64,000 nucleotides of DNA, from NCBI GenBank assembly GCA_012270975.1, contig JAAXHH010000141.1:987958-1051957 (forward strand), read 5' to 3'. Made by a program: the position numbers and the translations under genes. Origin of the DNA: Candidatus Latescibacterota bacterium (GTDB lineage Bacteria; JAAXHH01). The stretch's first letter is position 1. Each line of letters begins with the position of its first letter. The notes under the pieces were generated by a model. It saw only the letters and a program-made list of their open reading frames with translations. It made no database searches and was not told where the DNA came from. Shown here piece after piece: positions 1 to 8,069 of the stretch.

Positions 1-666
1 CTCCCACTGGGCGTGATCGTCCATGCGCAGCAGGAGAAAACGCAGGAGGTTCAGGAGGTTCACCTTCCAGTAGGCTTCCGTGTACGTGGAAAGCGGAAGG
101 TCCTTGCGGGCCTGCTCCCGGGCGATGCCGGCTTCGATACGTTCTTCATAGCGGGCCCGGGCGGCTTCCTGGAGTTCCTGTTCCTTTTTCGTGAAATACG
201 CCCCCTGTTCCGCGTCGACGAAGCCGCCGCTGCCCTGGCGGTTGCCCTGCGCCTGGAACCGCCACGCGTCGGGCGGCGTCGTCTGCGTCGCGTCGATCGC
301 CAGCGAATAGCGGGTGCTGTACTCGTTGACGGAAGCCGTCCGGTGCCGGATCCACTGGCGCCAGCAGTCCATGGGCACCCGGAGATGGAACTTGATGTCG
401 CACATCTCGAAGGGGGTGGTGTGCTGGTGCCGCATGAGATAGCGGATCAGCCCCCGGTCCTGGTGGACCTGCCGGGTTCCGGCTCCGTAGGATACGCGGG
501 CGGCCTGCACGATGGAATGATCGCTGCCCATGTAATCCACGACGCGGACGAAACCGTCGTCGAGCACCTTGAAGGGAACGCCGAGCACCTCGTCCAGTTC
601 GGGGACGGTCGGACGGTCGAGATGCTGCGCTTCGATCTGCTCGGGTATTTCGGGTTCTTCGGACAC
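1..666 (-). CDS. thyX: FAD-dependent thymidylate synthase ThyX (3' end cut by window edge)
   Basis: ThyX methylates dUMP to dTMP using methylene-tetrahydrofolate and FAD/NADPH. The minus-strand translation contains VDYMGSDHSIVQAARVSYG near the N-terminus and the ThyX signature RHRTASVNEYSTR (RHRxxSxxxxSxR), followed by NLLNLLRFLLLRMDDHAQWE at the edge. About 222 codons are visible, so only the last few tens of residues are missing. I chose GTG at 666 because a good promoter lies at 737-765 and this is the first start codon after it that leaves the conserved N-terminus intact. No strong ribosome binding site precedes it. Family assignment is secure; the exact start is less so. Confidence 0.93.
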   Translation of the reverse strand, partial: MSEEPEIPEQIEAQHLDRPTVPELDEVLGVPFKVLDDGFVRVVDYMGSDHSIVQAARVSYGAGTRQVHQDRGLIRYLMRHQHTTPFEMCDIKFHLRVPMDCWRQWIRHRTASVNEYSTRYSLAIDATQTTPPDAWRFQAQGNRQGSGGFVDAEQGAYFTKKEQELQEAARARYEERIEAGIAREQARKDLPLSTYTEAYWKVNLLNLLRFLLLRMDDHAQWE

Positions 667-736
667 GGCGTCCCGGTTGTAAGGAGTTGTTTTGAAGATA
701 ACAGCCCGATGTCCGAACTGGGGAACGGACTCCGAG

Positions 737-765
737 AGATTAACCGGGACGTACCCGACTGTCAA
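737..765 (-). promoter_or_regulatory. Sigma70-type promoter of thyX
   Basis: On the minus strand a perfect -35 box TTGACA (765-760) is separated by exactly 17 nt from TAATCT (742-737, 5 of 6 matches to TATAAT). Transcription would start near 730, giving a leader of about 65 nt before the GTG at 666. Confidence 0.7.
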
Positions 766-900
766 GGCATTTTGTGGGACCGGACGATGGGTTTCAGGTC
801 GACGTTTTTATCGTTGCGCGCACCACCTGTTGGGCTATCTTCTGATGCGTAGACACCCATAACCCCGATCAGATCACAGTGCCTGAGGAAGGGTCTCTCC

Positions 901-1788
901 ATGGCCGAAACGCCGGCTTATGCGACCATGAGCGAAGAGGAACAGTACCTGTACGACCTGCAGGGTTTTCTGCACGTCCGGGGGTTCCTGAACGAGGACG
1001 AAGTCAGGGCGCTGAACGAGGCGCTGGACGCCAATCCCGATCGCCTGGGGACCTACGACGGGCCCAACGAACTCAGCGGCGACTGGCGGGGCCGGCCCTT
1101 CGAGGGCAAGTACGCCCCCTTCCGGCACTACGAGGGCATGCTCACCTGGCCGCAGCCGTGGTGCCAGCCCTTCCGCGATCTCCTGGCCCATCCGAAGATC
1201 ATTCCCTTTCTCAACACCCTCTTCGGCCGCGGCTGGAAGCTCGACCACGGCGTCGACGTCCTGATCGCCGAAGCGGGTTGCGAGGGGCTCAAGATCCATG
1301 GCTCCGGTAACGCGACATTCAACGGGTCCCGCTACTACCACTATCACAACGGGCGCATGCGCTCGGGACTGATCGTCTGCCAGTTCGCCCTGGCGGACGT
1401 GGACCCCGGCGCGGGCGGACTCTGCGTCATTCCGGGCAGCCACAAGGCCAACTTACCATGTCCCGAGGACATCCTGACCTGGGAGGCCAACCAGGATCTG
1501 GTCCATCACATCGTCCAGAAAGCGGGCGACCTGGTGATCTTCAACGAGGCCACTGCACACGGCACGCTCCCCTGGCACGGCAGGCATGACCGGCGCGTAG
1601 CCCTGTACCGGTACACGCCCAAGTATCTCCACTACGCCGGTGGGATCTACGAAACCAGTCTTCCCGACTGGACCGAAGAACTCACCGAGGCCCAACGAGC
1701 CGTACTGGAACCGCCCTATATCTACCACCACCCCTTGGTGGAGGACGACGGCGAGTCCGTGGTACGGCCGCGGAGAGAGGGCGAGTGA
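901..1788 (+). CDS. PhyH-like Fe(II)/2-oxoglutarate dioxygenase family protein
   Basis: 295 residues of the phytanoyl-CoA dioxygenase superfamily, soluble, no signal peptide. The family fold is shown by YYHYHNGRMRSGLIVCQ (residues 145-161), then LADVDPGAGGLCVIPGSHK (165-182), AGDLVIFNEATAHGTLPW (208-225) with the distal metal His at about 220, and Arg231/232 (DRRVALYRY) as likely 2-oxoglutarate ligand. The usual HxD metal motif is not present at the expected place; it reads His149-Asn-Gly151. The start ATG has GAGGAAGGG at 885-893. The substrate is unknown. It stands alone, divergent from thyX. Confidence 0.85.
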   Translation: MAETPAYATMSEEEQYLYDLQGFLHVRGFLNEDEVRALNEALDANPDRLGTYDGPNELSGDWRGRPFEGKYAPFRHYEGMLTWPQPWCQPFRDLLAHPKIIPFLNTLFGRGWKLDHGVDVLIAEAGCEGLKIHGSGNATFNGSRYYHYHNGRMRSGLIVCQFALADVDPGAGGLCVIPGSHKANLPCPEDILTWEANQDLVHHIVQKAGDLVIFNEATAHGTLPWHGRHDRRVALYRYTPKYLHYAGGIYETSLPDWTEELTEAQRAVLEPPYIYHHPLVEDDGESVVRPRREGE

Positions 1789-1896
1789 AAACCGTAGGGC
1801 AAGATCAGGATCAAAAAAACGACTAACACGTAATGTGAGACTGCAATAGAGGCGGCGGAGATCCCGTTTCAGTCGCACTTGCCAATCAATTAAAGA

Positions 1897-1925
1897 TTGA
1901 CAGAGTGTGAACTGTAGTTTACATT
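1897..1925 (+). promoter_or_regulatory. Promoter with overlapping inverted-repeat operator for the HigA-type regulator
   Basis: TTGACA (1897-1902), a 17-nt spacer and TACATT (1920-1925). An 18-bp inverted repeat TGTGAACT-GT-AGTTTACA (1906-1923, 7 of 8 arm positions pair) fills the spacer and overlaps the -10 box. Such placement is typical of autorepressors of the antitoxin class, so the downstream gene product is the likely ligand. Confidence 0.6.
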
Positions 1926-1949
1926 GCGTATGATCGAATGGAGGTAGAA

Positions 1950-2237
1950 ATGAGCGAAGCATTCTCAAAATGGGACGTTACGGAGCATCTGCGCAGCCCG
2001 GAAGACGCACGTCTCTACCTGGAAGCATGCGCGAAAGAGGATCCCGGTGATGGCAGCCTGATCCGTGCGGCCTTAAACGATATCGCCCGGTCGGGAAACA
2101 TGAGCTGGCTGGCCCGCGAGATCGGTATGAGTCGCGAAGGATTGTACAAAGCGCTATCGGAGGACGGCAATCCTGCTTTCTCCACGGTGATTCGTATCGT
2201 GCGTGCACTGGGACTCCAGGTGCGGTTTACGGCGTGA
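1950..2237 (+). CDS. HigA-like antitoxin / addiction-module HTH protein, apparently orphan
   Basis: 95 residues from ATG 1950, which has GGAGG at 1940-1944; the upstream ATG at 1938 overlaps that site and is not used in my model. The sequence resembles putative addiction-module antidote proteins: N-terminal WDVTEHLRSPEDARLYLEAC, then an HTH segment with MSWLAREIGMSREGLYKALS and a C-terminal FSTVIRIVRALGL. Such proteins normally follow a RelE/HigB-type toxin gene. Neither the 160 bp upstream nor the downstream gene (an SDR) encodes a toxin, so it is either orphan or retained as a regulator. An inverted repeat in its own promoter supports autoregulation. Confidence 0.75.
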   Translation: MSEAFSKWDVTEHLRSPEDARLYLEACAKEDPGDGSLIRAALNDIARSGNMSWLAREIGMSREGLYKALSEDGNPAFSTVIRIVRALGLQVRFTA

Positions 2238-2310
2238 TTGGTGTCTTAGCTGGTTTTCTAGGCGTCGTAAATACAAACAGAACTAAAGTGATCCGTTCAG
2301 AAGGTTAGTA

Positions 2311-3162
2311 ATGTACAACCTGCAAGGCAAAACCGCCCTGGTCACCGGCGCGGGCGGAGAACGGGGCATCGGCAGGGCCGTCGCCACACGGCTCGCCCGG
2401 GAAGGCGCGGACGTCATCGTCAGCGACCTGGTCGCGAATCCCTATCCCGGTGACTCTTCGGCATGGGAGGGTCTGCCCTCGGTGGTCAGTGAAATCAAGG
2501 CCGCGGGGCGCAACGCGGTGGCCATCCTGGCCGACGTCTCGAAAGCCGACCAGGTTGAAAACCTCGTGGCACGTGGGATCGACCGGTTCGGACAAATCGA
2601 CATCCTGGTGAACGGCGCAGGCTCCCTGCCGGGCAAAGACCGTGTCCTCGTGGTCGATATGGAGGAGGAAGCCTGGGACAAGGAGATGAACGTCAACGCC
2701 AAGGGCGTTTTCCTCATGTGCCGGGCCGTGGCGCGCCACATGATTGAACGGGGTGAAGGCGGCAAGATCATCAACATCGCCTCTACGTCGGGCAAGATCG
2801 GGCGGAAAAGGTTTTCGGCCTACTGCGCGTCCAAGGCGGCCATCATCCGGTTCACCCAGGCCCTGGCGCAGGAACTCGGTCCCCACGGGATCAACGTCAA
2901 CTCGGTGTCGCCCACCGCGGTCGATACGGAACGCGTGGGATTCATCGAAGAGGCTGTAACCGATGGCGCCGTCCAGGGCACATCGTGGAAAAACAGCGAA
3001 GCCCACCGGGCGTTTGTCCAGGAAAAGGCCGGTATTTCACCCCTGGGGCGGGTGGCCCGGGGCGACGACGTGGCGCAAACGGTCGCCTTCCTGGCCTCAC
3101 CGGAATCGGATTATCTCACGGCCGTAGACCTGGTGGTGGCGGGCGGCGCGGAGATCTTCTGA
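2311..3162 (+). CDS. SDR family oxidoreductase
   Basis: 283-residue classical short-chain dehydrogenase/reductase. It has the cofactor motif TGAGGERGIGRA (residues 12-23), NGAG in place of NNAG, and the catalytic Ser...Tyr-x-x-x-Lys as STSGKIG...YCASK. The end VVAGGAEIF is typical of the family. It overlaps the next SDR gene by one base (TGATG), so the two are translationally coupled and may catalyse successive or alternative alcohol/ketone steps. The substrate cannot be read from the sequence. ATG 2311 follows AGAAGG. Confidence 0.9.
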   Translation: MYNLQGKTALVTGAGGERGIGRAVATRLAREGADVIVSDLVANPYPGDSSAWEGLPSVVSEIKAAGRNAVAILADVSKADQVENLVARGIDRFGQIDILVNGAGSLPGKDRVLVVDMEEEAWDKEMNVNAKGVFLMCRAVARHMIERGEGGKIINIASTSGKIGRKRFSAYCASKAAIIRFTQALAQELGPHGINVNSVSPTAVDTERVGFIEEAVTDGAVQGTSWKNSEAHRAFVQEKAGISPLGRVARGDDVAQTVAFLASPESDYLTAVDLVVAGGAEIF

Positions 3163-4010
3163 TGAACCCTCGTAAACCCCGCCTCGACGGCAAGGTGGCT
3201 GTCGTGACGGGCGCGGGAACGCAGAGCGACGTGGCGGGTACCGGGCAGGCGACCGCCGTGCAGTTCGCCCGCGAGGGCGCGAAGGTGCTGCTGGCGGACA
3301 GAAGCAATAAAAACGCCGAGAAGACACTGGCCCAAATTGAACACGAAGGCGGCACGGCTTCTGTCTTCACCGGCGACATGACCCGGTCGGACGACTGCCG
3401 GGCCATGACCGAAACCGCCGTCAACCGCTACGGCGGGCTCCACATCCTCTTCAACAACGTGGGGCTCAGCTATCCCGGCACCGTGGTGGACGTGCCGGAG
3501 GAGCACTGGGACGAGATCATGGCGGTAAACATCAAGGCCATGATGCTCGCGAGCCGGTTCGCCATACCGGCGATGATGGAGTCCGGGAGCGGATCCATCA
3601 TCAACGTGGCGTCCATCGACGGTTTCCGGGCCGGGTGGTCGTACAATGTCGCCTACGAAACTTCCAAGGGCGGGGTCATCGCCCTGACCATCAATATGGC
3701 GGTACAGCACGGGCGGGACGGGATCCGCGTGAATTGCATCGCCCCGGGACACCTGCACGGTTCCTTCACCGCCGGGCTGTCGGACGATCACCGGGAACTC
3801 AGGCGGCGCTCCACGCCGCTGGGCACCGAGGGCACGGCCTGGGACGTGGCCCACGCGGCCGTGTTCCTTGCCGGCGAGGAGTCCCGCTGGATCACGGGGA
3901 TCACCCTCCCCGTCGACGCGGGATCCTCCATCGCGTTGCCCCTATCGGTCCTGCCCAGGGACGAAGGCGGGATACTTCCCGACGCCGAAAGTGCCGGGTT
4001 CCCGCCCTGA
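3162..4010 (+). CDS. SDR family oxidoreductase (second of a coupled pair)
   Basis: 282 residues from ATG 3162, whose A is the last base of the preceding stop codon. The glycine-rich loop reads TGAGTQSDVAGTGQA, an expanded version of TGxxxGxG; the NNAG motif is NNVG; the active site is NVASIDG...YETSK. The reading frame stays open upstream, but that extension lies inside the previous gene and is not conserved SDR sequence. The longer nucleotide-binding loop is unusual for classical SDRs and may alter cofactor choice. It probably forms a two-gene operon with the SDR at 2311. Confidence 0.9.
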   Translation: MNPRKPRLDGKVAVVTGAGTQSDVAGTGQATAVQFAREGAKVLLADRSNKNAEKTLAQIEHEGGTASVFTGDMTRSDDCRAMTETAVNRYGGLHILFNNVGLSYPGTVVDVPEEHWDEIMAVNIKAMMLASRFAIPAMMESGSGSIINVASIDGFRAGWSYNVAYETSKGGVIALTINMAVQHGRDGIRVNCIAPGHLHGSFTAGLSDDHRELRRRSTPLGTEGTAWDVAHAAVFLAGEESRWITGITLPVDAGSSIALPLSVLPRDEGGILPDAESAGFPP

Positions 4011-4049
4011 ACGTCTCCACATTATTCCGAGTCGATCGACGGAGCTGAA

Positions 4050-4871
4050 TCAAGGTCGATGAGTCTTCAGCCTGGGCCGCTTCAATCTTGAAGGCCGATC
4101 ATCCTCCGGGGGCGGTGGAGGGGGCTTGACGGTCGACGGCTCATCCCTTGGAGGGGGCGGCGTGGGCGACCGGTCTTCCTTGGGAGGAGGAGGCCTCACG
4201 GGTGGCCGGTTATCCCGTCGAGGGGGATGCTTCACGGCCGGCCGGTTATCCCGTCGAGGAGGTCGATACACTGTTCGCCGGTCATCCCTTCGTGGGTATC
4301 GATACACGGATGGCCGATCATACGCTCGACGGGGTCGATACACGGTGGGCAAGACATCCTCTGGACGGATTCGATACACAGTTGACAGATCATCCGATTG
4401 CCTGATTGCGATCGCGTCGATCCTGAGCGCATAAGCTTCGTTTCTCTGATCGGCGTCCGTTTTCTCTCCGGAGAAAAACCGAGACACGTTTTCTGTACCC
4501 GAATACAGAGAGACTTCCTCTTTCTTCTCCTCCACTTTGACGATGAGTAACCTGTTCGCCCCGATCTGAGAAGCTCTCAGCCGCAGCATGCCGACAAGGG
4601 CCTCCCGCGACGTCCCTGTGACGTGCAACGCCGCTACGCGGACGTGGGAACCGGGCCCCAGTTCGATTTCGTTGTAGATGGTCTGCACGTCGAAGAAGCC
4701 GACAGAGGGAAACCTGCCCTGGCTGTTCAGCCAGATAACCGTCGCTTCCGGCCCGGCCGGCGCACTTGGACCACGTGAGTCACCTGGTCCGCCTGTCACG
4801 CCTGACCCAAGCTGGCTATACGTCGAGCATCCGACGAAGAATATGGCGAAGGCGAATACCAGACAGCGCAT
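4050..4871 (-). CDS. Lipoprotein with 12-residue Arg/Asp/Pro-rich tandem repeats
   Basis: 273 residues. A lipoprotein signal peptide ends in FFVGC (Cys15). Residues about 45-155 form a globular domain with LRASQIGANRLLIVKVEEKKEE, a pattern reminiscent of small envelope lipoprotein domains where a helix with IGAN is followed by a strand; I cannot name the family. From about residue 165 the protein consists of 12-residue repeats of the type VYRPPRRDNRPA, decaying into proline-rich KPPPPPP. The repeat block corresponds to a 36-bp DNA repeat. The basic, proline-rich tail could contact peptidoglycan or other polyanions (inference). It is convergent with the SDR pair. Confidence 0.75.
   Translation of the reverse strand: MRCLVFAFAIFFVGCSTYSQLGSGVTGGPGDSRGPSAPAGPEATVIWLNSQGRFPSVGFFDVQTIYNEIELGPGSHVRVAALHVTGTSREALVGMLRLRASQIGANRLLIVKVEEKKEEVSLYSGTENVSRFFSGEKTDADQRNEAYALRIDAIAIRQSDDLSTVYRIRPEDVLPTVYRPRRAYDRPSVYRYPRRDDRRTVYRPPRRDNRPAVKHPPRRDNRPPVRPPPPKEDRSPTPPPPRDEPSTVKPPPPPPEDDRPSRLKRPRLKTHRP
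4130..4395. repeat. 36-bp degenerate tandem repeat in the lipoprotein gene
   Basis: Units such as CCGGTTATCCCGTCGAGG recur every 36 bp (for example around 4208 and 4244), diverging toward the ends. The period is in frame and encodes 12-residue repeats. Confidence 0.75.
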
Positions 4872-5068
4872 AGAGGACCTCCTGTCATTGGAATCGCGTA
4901 ATAGCCATTTACAGGTTCAGGGGTTACCGAAAACGAATCGCGGTTTGATTGTAATGTACGAACTATTTGCCAAACAGGAAACCGTTTCTAATTGCGGCCG
5001 GGTGTCAACAGGACTGGTATAGACGACGCATGGATTGACCCTGGCGTAACAAAGGCAGTCGCCTGCCT

Positions 5069-6742
5069 TCACTCCGGCACGTAGGCCGTTGGCGCCATGG
5101 CGTCGATATCGGTGACCACGTCGACCACGACGGGTCCGTCCGTCGCCACCGCTTCTTCAAGCGCTGACCGGATCCGCGCCGGATCCTCCACGCGTATCCC
5201 CAAGCATCCCATGGACTTGGCCACCCCGGCGAAATCCACGTCCTCGAAGACCCACAGGTCGTCCGAACCCCGGTCCCGGCCGCCGCTCGCGCCTTCGAAA
5301 GCGTCCCGACACTGGTTGAATGACCGGTTGTTGTTGATCACCGTGACGGTGTTGATCCCGAATCTCGCTGCCGTTTCCAGTTCCCCGAGGTGGTACCAGA
5401 ACCCGCCGTCGCCCGTAAAGCAGATGACGGGCCGGTCCGGCGCCGCGCACTTGGCGCCCATGGCCGCGGGGAAGGCCCAGCCCAGTGACCCGGCGCAGCG
5501 CAGGTAGGTCTGTCCCGGCCTCGTGATCTCGATCATGGTGCCCGTCCATATGCCGGCGTGGCCCGTGTCCGACAGGAGGATGGCGTCGGATGGGAGGAAT
5601 TCGGTGATTTCGCGGCACAACCGCTCGGGACGAATGGGCACGGCATCGGATCGGAGCAAACCGTCGTACTCGGTCCGCCATCCCTCCACCAGTTCGCGTA
5701 CCCTCGCCCTCCAATAAGGCCTTTCAGGTACGGGCTTCACGGCCTCTGTGAGGCGCTCCAGCGTTACCTTCGCGTCGCCGAGGATGGCGACTTCGGCAGG
5801 ATAGTTGCGGCCGACCTGGGCGGGGTCCACGTCGATCTGTATGGTCGGCGTCCCCTGTCCGGGGATCTGCCAGAAATGGCTGACCTGTCCGCCGGTACGG
5901 CTTCCCACGAAGACGACCAGGTCCGCCTCCGAGACCACCTCGTTGGCGCACTTGCGGGAATAGGTGCCGACCACGCCCGCTGAAAGCGGGTGGTTTTCGA
6001 GCATCGTACCCTTGGCGTTGAGTGAAGTCGCCACCGGAACCGACAATTTCTCCGCCAGACGGACGACTTCGGCCTGCGCTCCCGATGCCGTAACGCCGCC
6101 ACCCGCAACCAGTACAGGCCGTTCAGCCCGCGCTATGCGTCCGGCCGCCTCTGCTACACGGCCCGGTTCCGGTTCCGGCCGGAAGGCCGGATACCGGGCG
6201 AAGGACGTTTCAACGGTCACTTCGGCATCGAGCTTTGACCCCGCCGCGAGATCGCCGGACAGGCCCAGAACGTCCAGGTGGACCGGACGCGGCGCGCCGG
6301 TGGTGGCCTCGCGGAATGCCTGGCGCAGCAAGAAAGGCAGCTGCTCCACGCCGTCGACGTAGGCGTTGAACTTGGTGACCGGATCGTACAGGGGACGGTG
6401 ATCGATCTCCTGATAGGCCTGCTGGTAGAGGTAATGGGGCATCCAGCGGCCCGTGAGGGCGATGACCGGCGAACCCGCCAGCCAGGCATCCTGCAGACCG
6501 GCGGCGAGATTTGCCGCGCCGACGGATTGCGCCATGGCGATGCCGGGACCGCGGGCGACCCGCGCGTAGCCGTCCGCCATGTAGGCCGCGGCCTTTTCCG
6601 AATGGCATCGCACCCGGCGGATGCCCAGTTTCTCCATCTCGACAAGAGCGCCGTCGAGGACATAGGGTACATGGAATACGGCACTGATCCCGTATCCGTG
6701 CAGCATCTCCGCAATGTACCGGTAACCGGTCATTTCAGGCAT
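5069..6742 (-). CDS. Thiamine-diphosphate-dependent enzyme, acetolactate-synthase-like
   Basis: 557 residues from ATG 6742, preceded by AAAGGAAC; longer forms would run toward the tRNA terminator. The three-domain ThDP fold is clear: N-terminal pyrimidine-binding domain with the catalytic Glu in RCHSEKAAAYMADGYAR, a central Rossmann-like domain (PVLVAGGGV), and the C-terminal ThDP motif GDGGFWYHLGELETA...NNN. It resembles acetolactate synthase large subunits and related decarboxylases/ligases, but no regulatory subunit gene is adjacent and the gene stands alone. The substrate could be pyruvate or another 2-keto acid; I would not call it ilvB. Confidence 0.85.
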   Translation of the reverse strand: MPEMTGYRYIAEMLHGYGISAVFHVPYVLDGALVEMEKLGIRRVRCHSEKAAAYMADGYARVARGPGIAMAQSVGAANLAAGLQDAWLAGSPVIALTGRWMPHYLYQQAYQEIDHRPLYDPVTKFNAYVDGVEQLPFLLRQAFREATTGAPRPVHLDVLGLSGDLAAGSKLDAEVTVETSFARYPAFRPEPEPGRVAEAAGRIARAERPVLVAGGGVTASGAQAEVVRLAEKLSVPVATSLNAKGTMLENHPLSAGVVGTYSRKCANEVVSEADLVVFVGSRTGGQVSHFWQIPGQGTPTIQIDVDPAQVGRNYPAEVAILGDAKVTLERLTEAVKPVPERPYWRARVRELVEGWRTEYDGLLRSDAVPIRPERLCREITEFLPSDAILLSDTGHAGIWTGTMIEITRPGQTYLRCAGSLGWAFPAAMGAKCAAPDRPVICFTGDGGFWYHLGELETAARFGINTVTVINNNRSFNQCRDAFEGASGGRDRGSDDLWVFEDVDFAGVAKSMGCLGIRVEDPARIRSALEEAVATDGPVVVDVVTDIDAMAPTAYVPE

Positions 6743-6792
6743 CGGCCGTTCCTTTGCTGGTATTTCAAGACAAGTTCGAGACAAGCGGTCCG

Positions 6793-6837
6793 CCGGAGGA
6801 TCCGGACGGTGGAATCCGGAGGATCCGGACGGTGGAA
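6793..6837. repeat. Two copies of a 22-bp unit, 23-bp period
   Basis: The unit begins CCGGAGGATCCGGACGGTGG and occurs at 6793-6814 and 6816-6837, between the ThDP enzyme and the tRNA terminator. It is noncoding. Confidence 0.85.
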
Positions 6838-6844
6838 GGGTACA

Positions 6845-6878
6845 AACAAAAACAGGGACGGTTCGAAAACCGCCCCTG
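6845..6878 (-). terminator. Intrinsic terminator of tRNA-fMet
   Basis: On the minus strand an 11-bp stem (CAGGGGCGGTT with AACCGTCCCTG, one G-T pair) closes a TTCG tetraloop and is followed by TTTTTGTTT. It lies 12 nt after the tRNA 3' end, so it terminates the tRNA transcript. Confidence 0.9.
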
Positions 6879-6889
6879 ATCATTCGAAG

Positions 6890-6963
<74 letters not shown>

Positions 6964-6976
6964 TCGTCTAAAGTTA

Positions 6977-7004
6977 AATATACGGATCGAGTGTTTCCTG
7001 TCAA
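6977..7004 (-). promoter_or_regulatory. Promoter of tRNA-fMet
   Basis: TTGACA (7004-6999), 16-nt spacer, TATATT (6982-6977), 13 nt before the tRNA 5' end. The -35 box overlaps the TGA stop codon (7003-7001) of the upstream oxidoreductase gene. Confidence 0.8.
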
Positions 7005-8035
7005 CTGCTTTTTGCCGAATGGGGCGCGTCCGTCAACGCCGAACCATCGGTGATGCCGCACCCCGCGAAGAGGGTGCGATGCACCGCCAAATCGTGGTCC
7101 AAGGTATAGTCCGGTTCCTTCGCACCGGATACACAGGCCGCAAGCTCGGTCAGCAGCGAAGGCGGTCCAGGTGGCGTGGATACGGTCAGTTCCTGCCAAC
7201 CCACGTCGTGCTGCTCGAAGGGCCGCTGCAGGGACAGTGTCAGGTTGTTTGAACCGATCGGGGTATGGATGGCCGTTCCCCCCGTGCCGTAAAGTTCTAT
7301 GCGCCGGGTCAGCCCGCTTTCAACGTGCATGGACGCCGTGTCGATCGTCCCCAGGCCGCCGTTGTCGAACTGGTGGACCACCACCGCGTTGTCCACGTGC
7401 TTCCGCTCGCCGTGATGCCCGGCGTGCGTGGCGTTCACCTGCCCGGGCACCCCCATGAACGTCACCATGATGTCCACCAGGTGACCGGCCATTTCGAAAT
7501 AGAGGGAACCCTTGTACCAGTCCAGTTCCTCCACCAGCCGGGCATGATAGGCCATGGGCTTGGGAATATGGCCCCGGAAGTAGAAGGGATCGCCCAGCGC
7601 TCCGGCTCTACACAGCCGGATCATCTCCGCGATGGCCGGGTTGTACCGCCACATGTAGGCCATCTGGAGATGCAGGCCCTTGCGGCGCGCCGTGTCGTGC
7701 AGCCGTTCGAGTTGAGCCATGTTGACGCCCGCCGGTTTCTCCAGCAGCACGTGCTTGTCCGCCTCCAGCGCCCGTTCGGCGTAATCGAGGTTCTCCGAGA
7801 CCCGCCCCTCGCAGATGATCGCTTCCGCTTCGCTGTCCAGCGCCTGTTCCACCGATTCGAACACAGGGACATCCGTGAGGTCTGCCGCCCACTCGCCCAG
7901 CTTCGCATCCCGGATCGCGGGGTCCGGTTCATAGGCGCCCACCAGTTGGAATTCGTCGGGGCGATTCGCAGCGTCACGGATGTGCATGACGGTGTGGCTG
8001 TGCCACAGGCCCAGGTAGGCGAATTTGAGGGGCAT
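7001..8035 (-). CDS. Gfo/Idh/MocA family oxidoreductase
   Basis: 344 residues from ATG 8035, preceded by AAAGGAA. The N-terminal Rossmann domain starts FAYLGLWHSHTVMHI; the GxGxxG motif is degenerate here (LGLWHS). The conserved EKPAGVN (Gfo/Idh/MocA EKP motif, near residue 100) and the C-terminal GHLVDIM helix place it in the family of NAD(P)-dependent sugar or cyclitol dehydrogenases. The atypical cofactor loop begins with a Trp-His pair. The substrate is unknown. It sits directly upstream of tRNA-fMet. Confidence 0.85.
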   Translation of the reverse strand: MPLKFAYLGLWHSHTVMHIRDAANRPDEFQLVGAYEPDPAIRDAKLGEWAADLTDVPVFESVEQALDSEAEAIICEGRVSENLDYAERALEADKHVLLEKPAGVNMAQLERLHDTARRKGLHLQMAYMWRYNPAIAEMIRLCRAGALGDPFYFRGHIPKPMAYHARLVEELDWYKGSLYFEMAGHLVDIMVTFMGVPGQVNATHAGHHGERKHVDNAVVVHQFDNGGLGTIDTASMHVESGLTRRIELYGTGGTAIHTPIGSNNLTLSLQRPFEQHDVGWQELTVSTPPGPPSLLTELAACVSGAKEPDYTLDHDLAVHRTLFAGCGITDGSALTDAPHSAKSS

Positions 8036-8069
8036 GGGGATTCCTTTCCGTGGCCGCGATAGACGCAAC

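Noticed and set aside
13..852. Plus-strand open frame of 279 codons at the left edge
   Set aside because: It is antisense to thyX, whose minus-strand translation has unmistakable family motifs; the plus frame has no family likeness.
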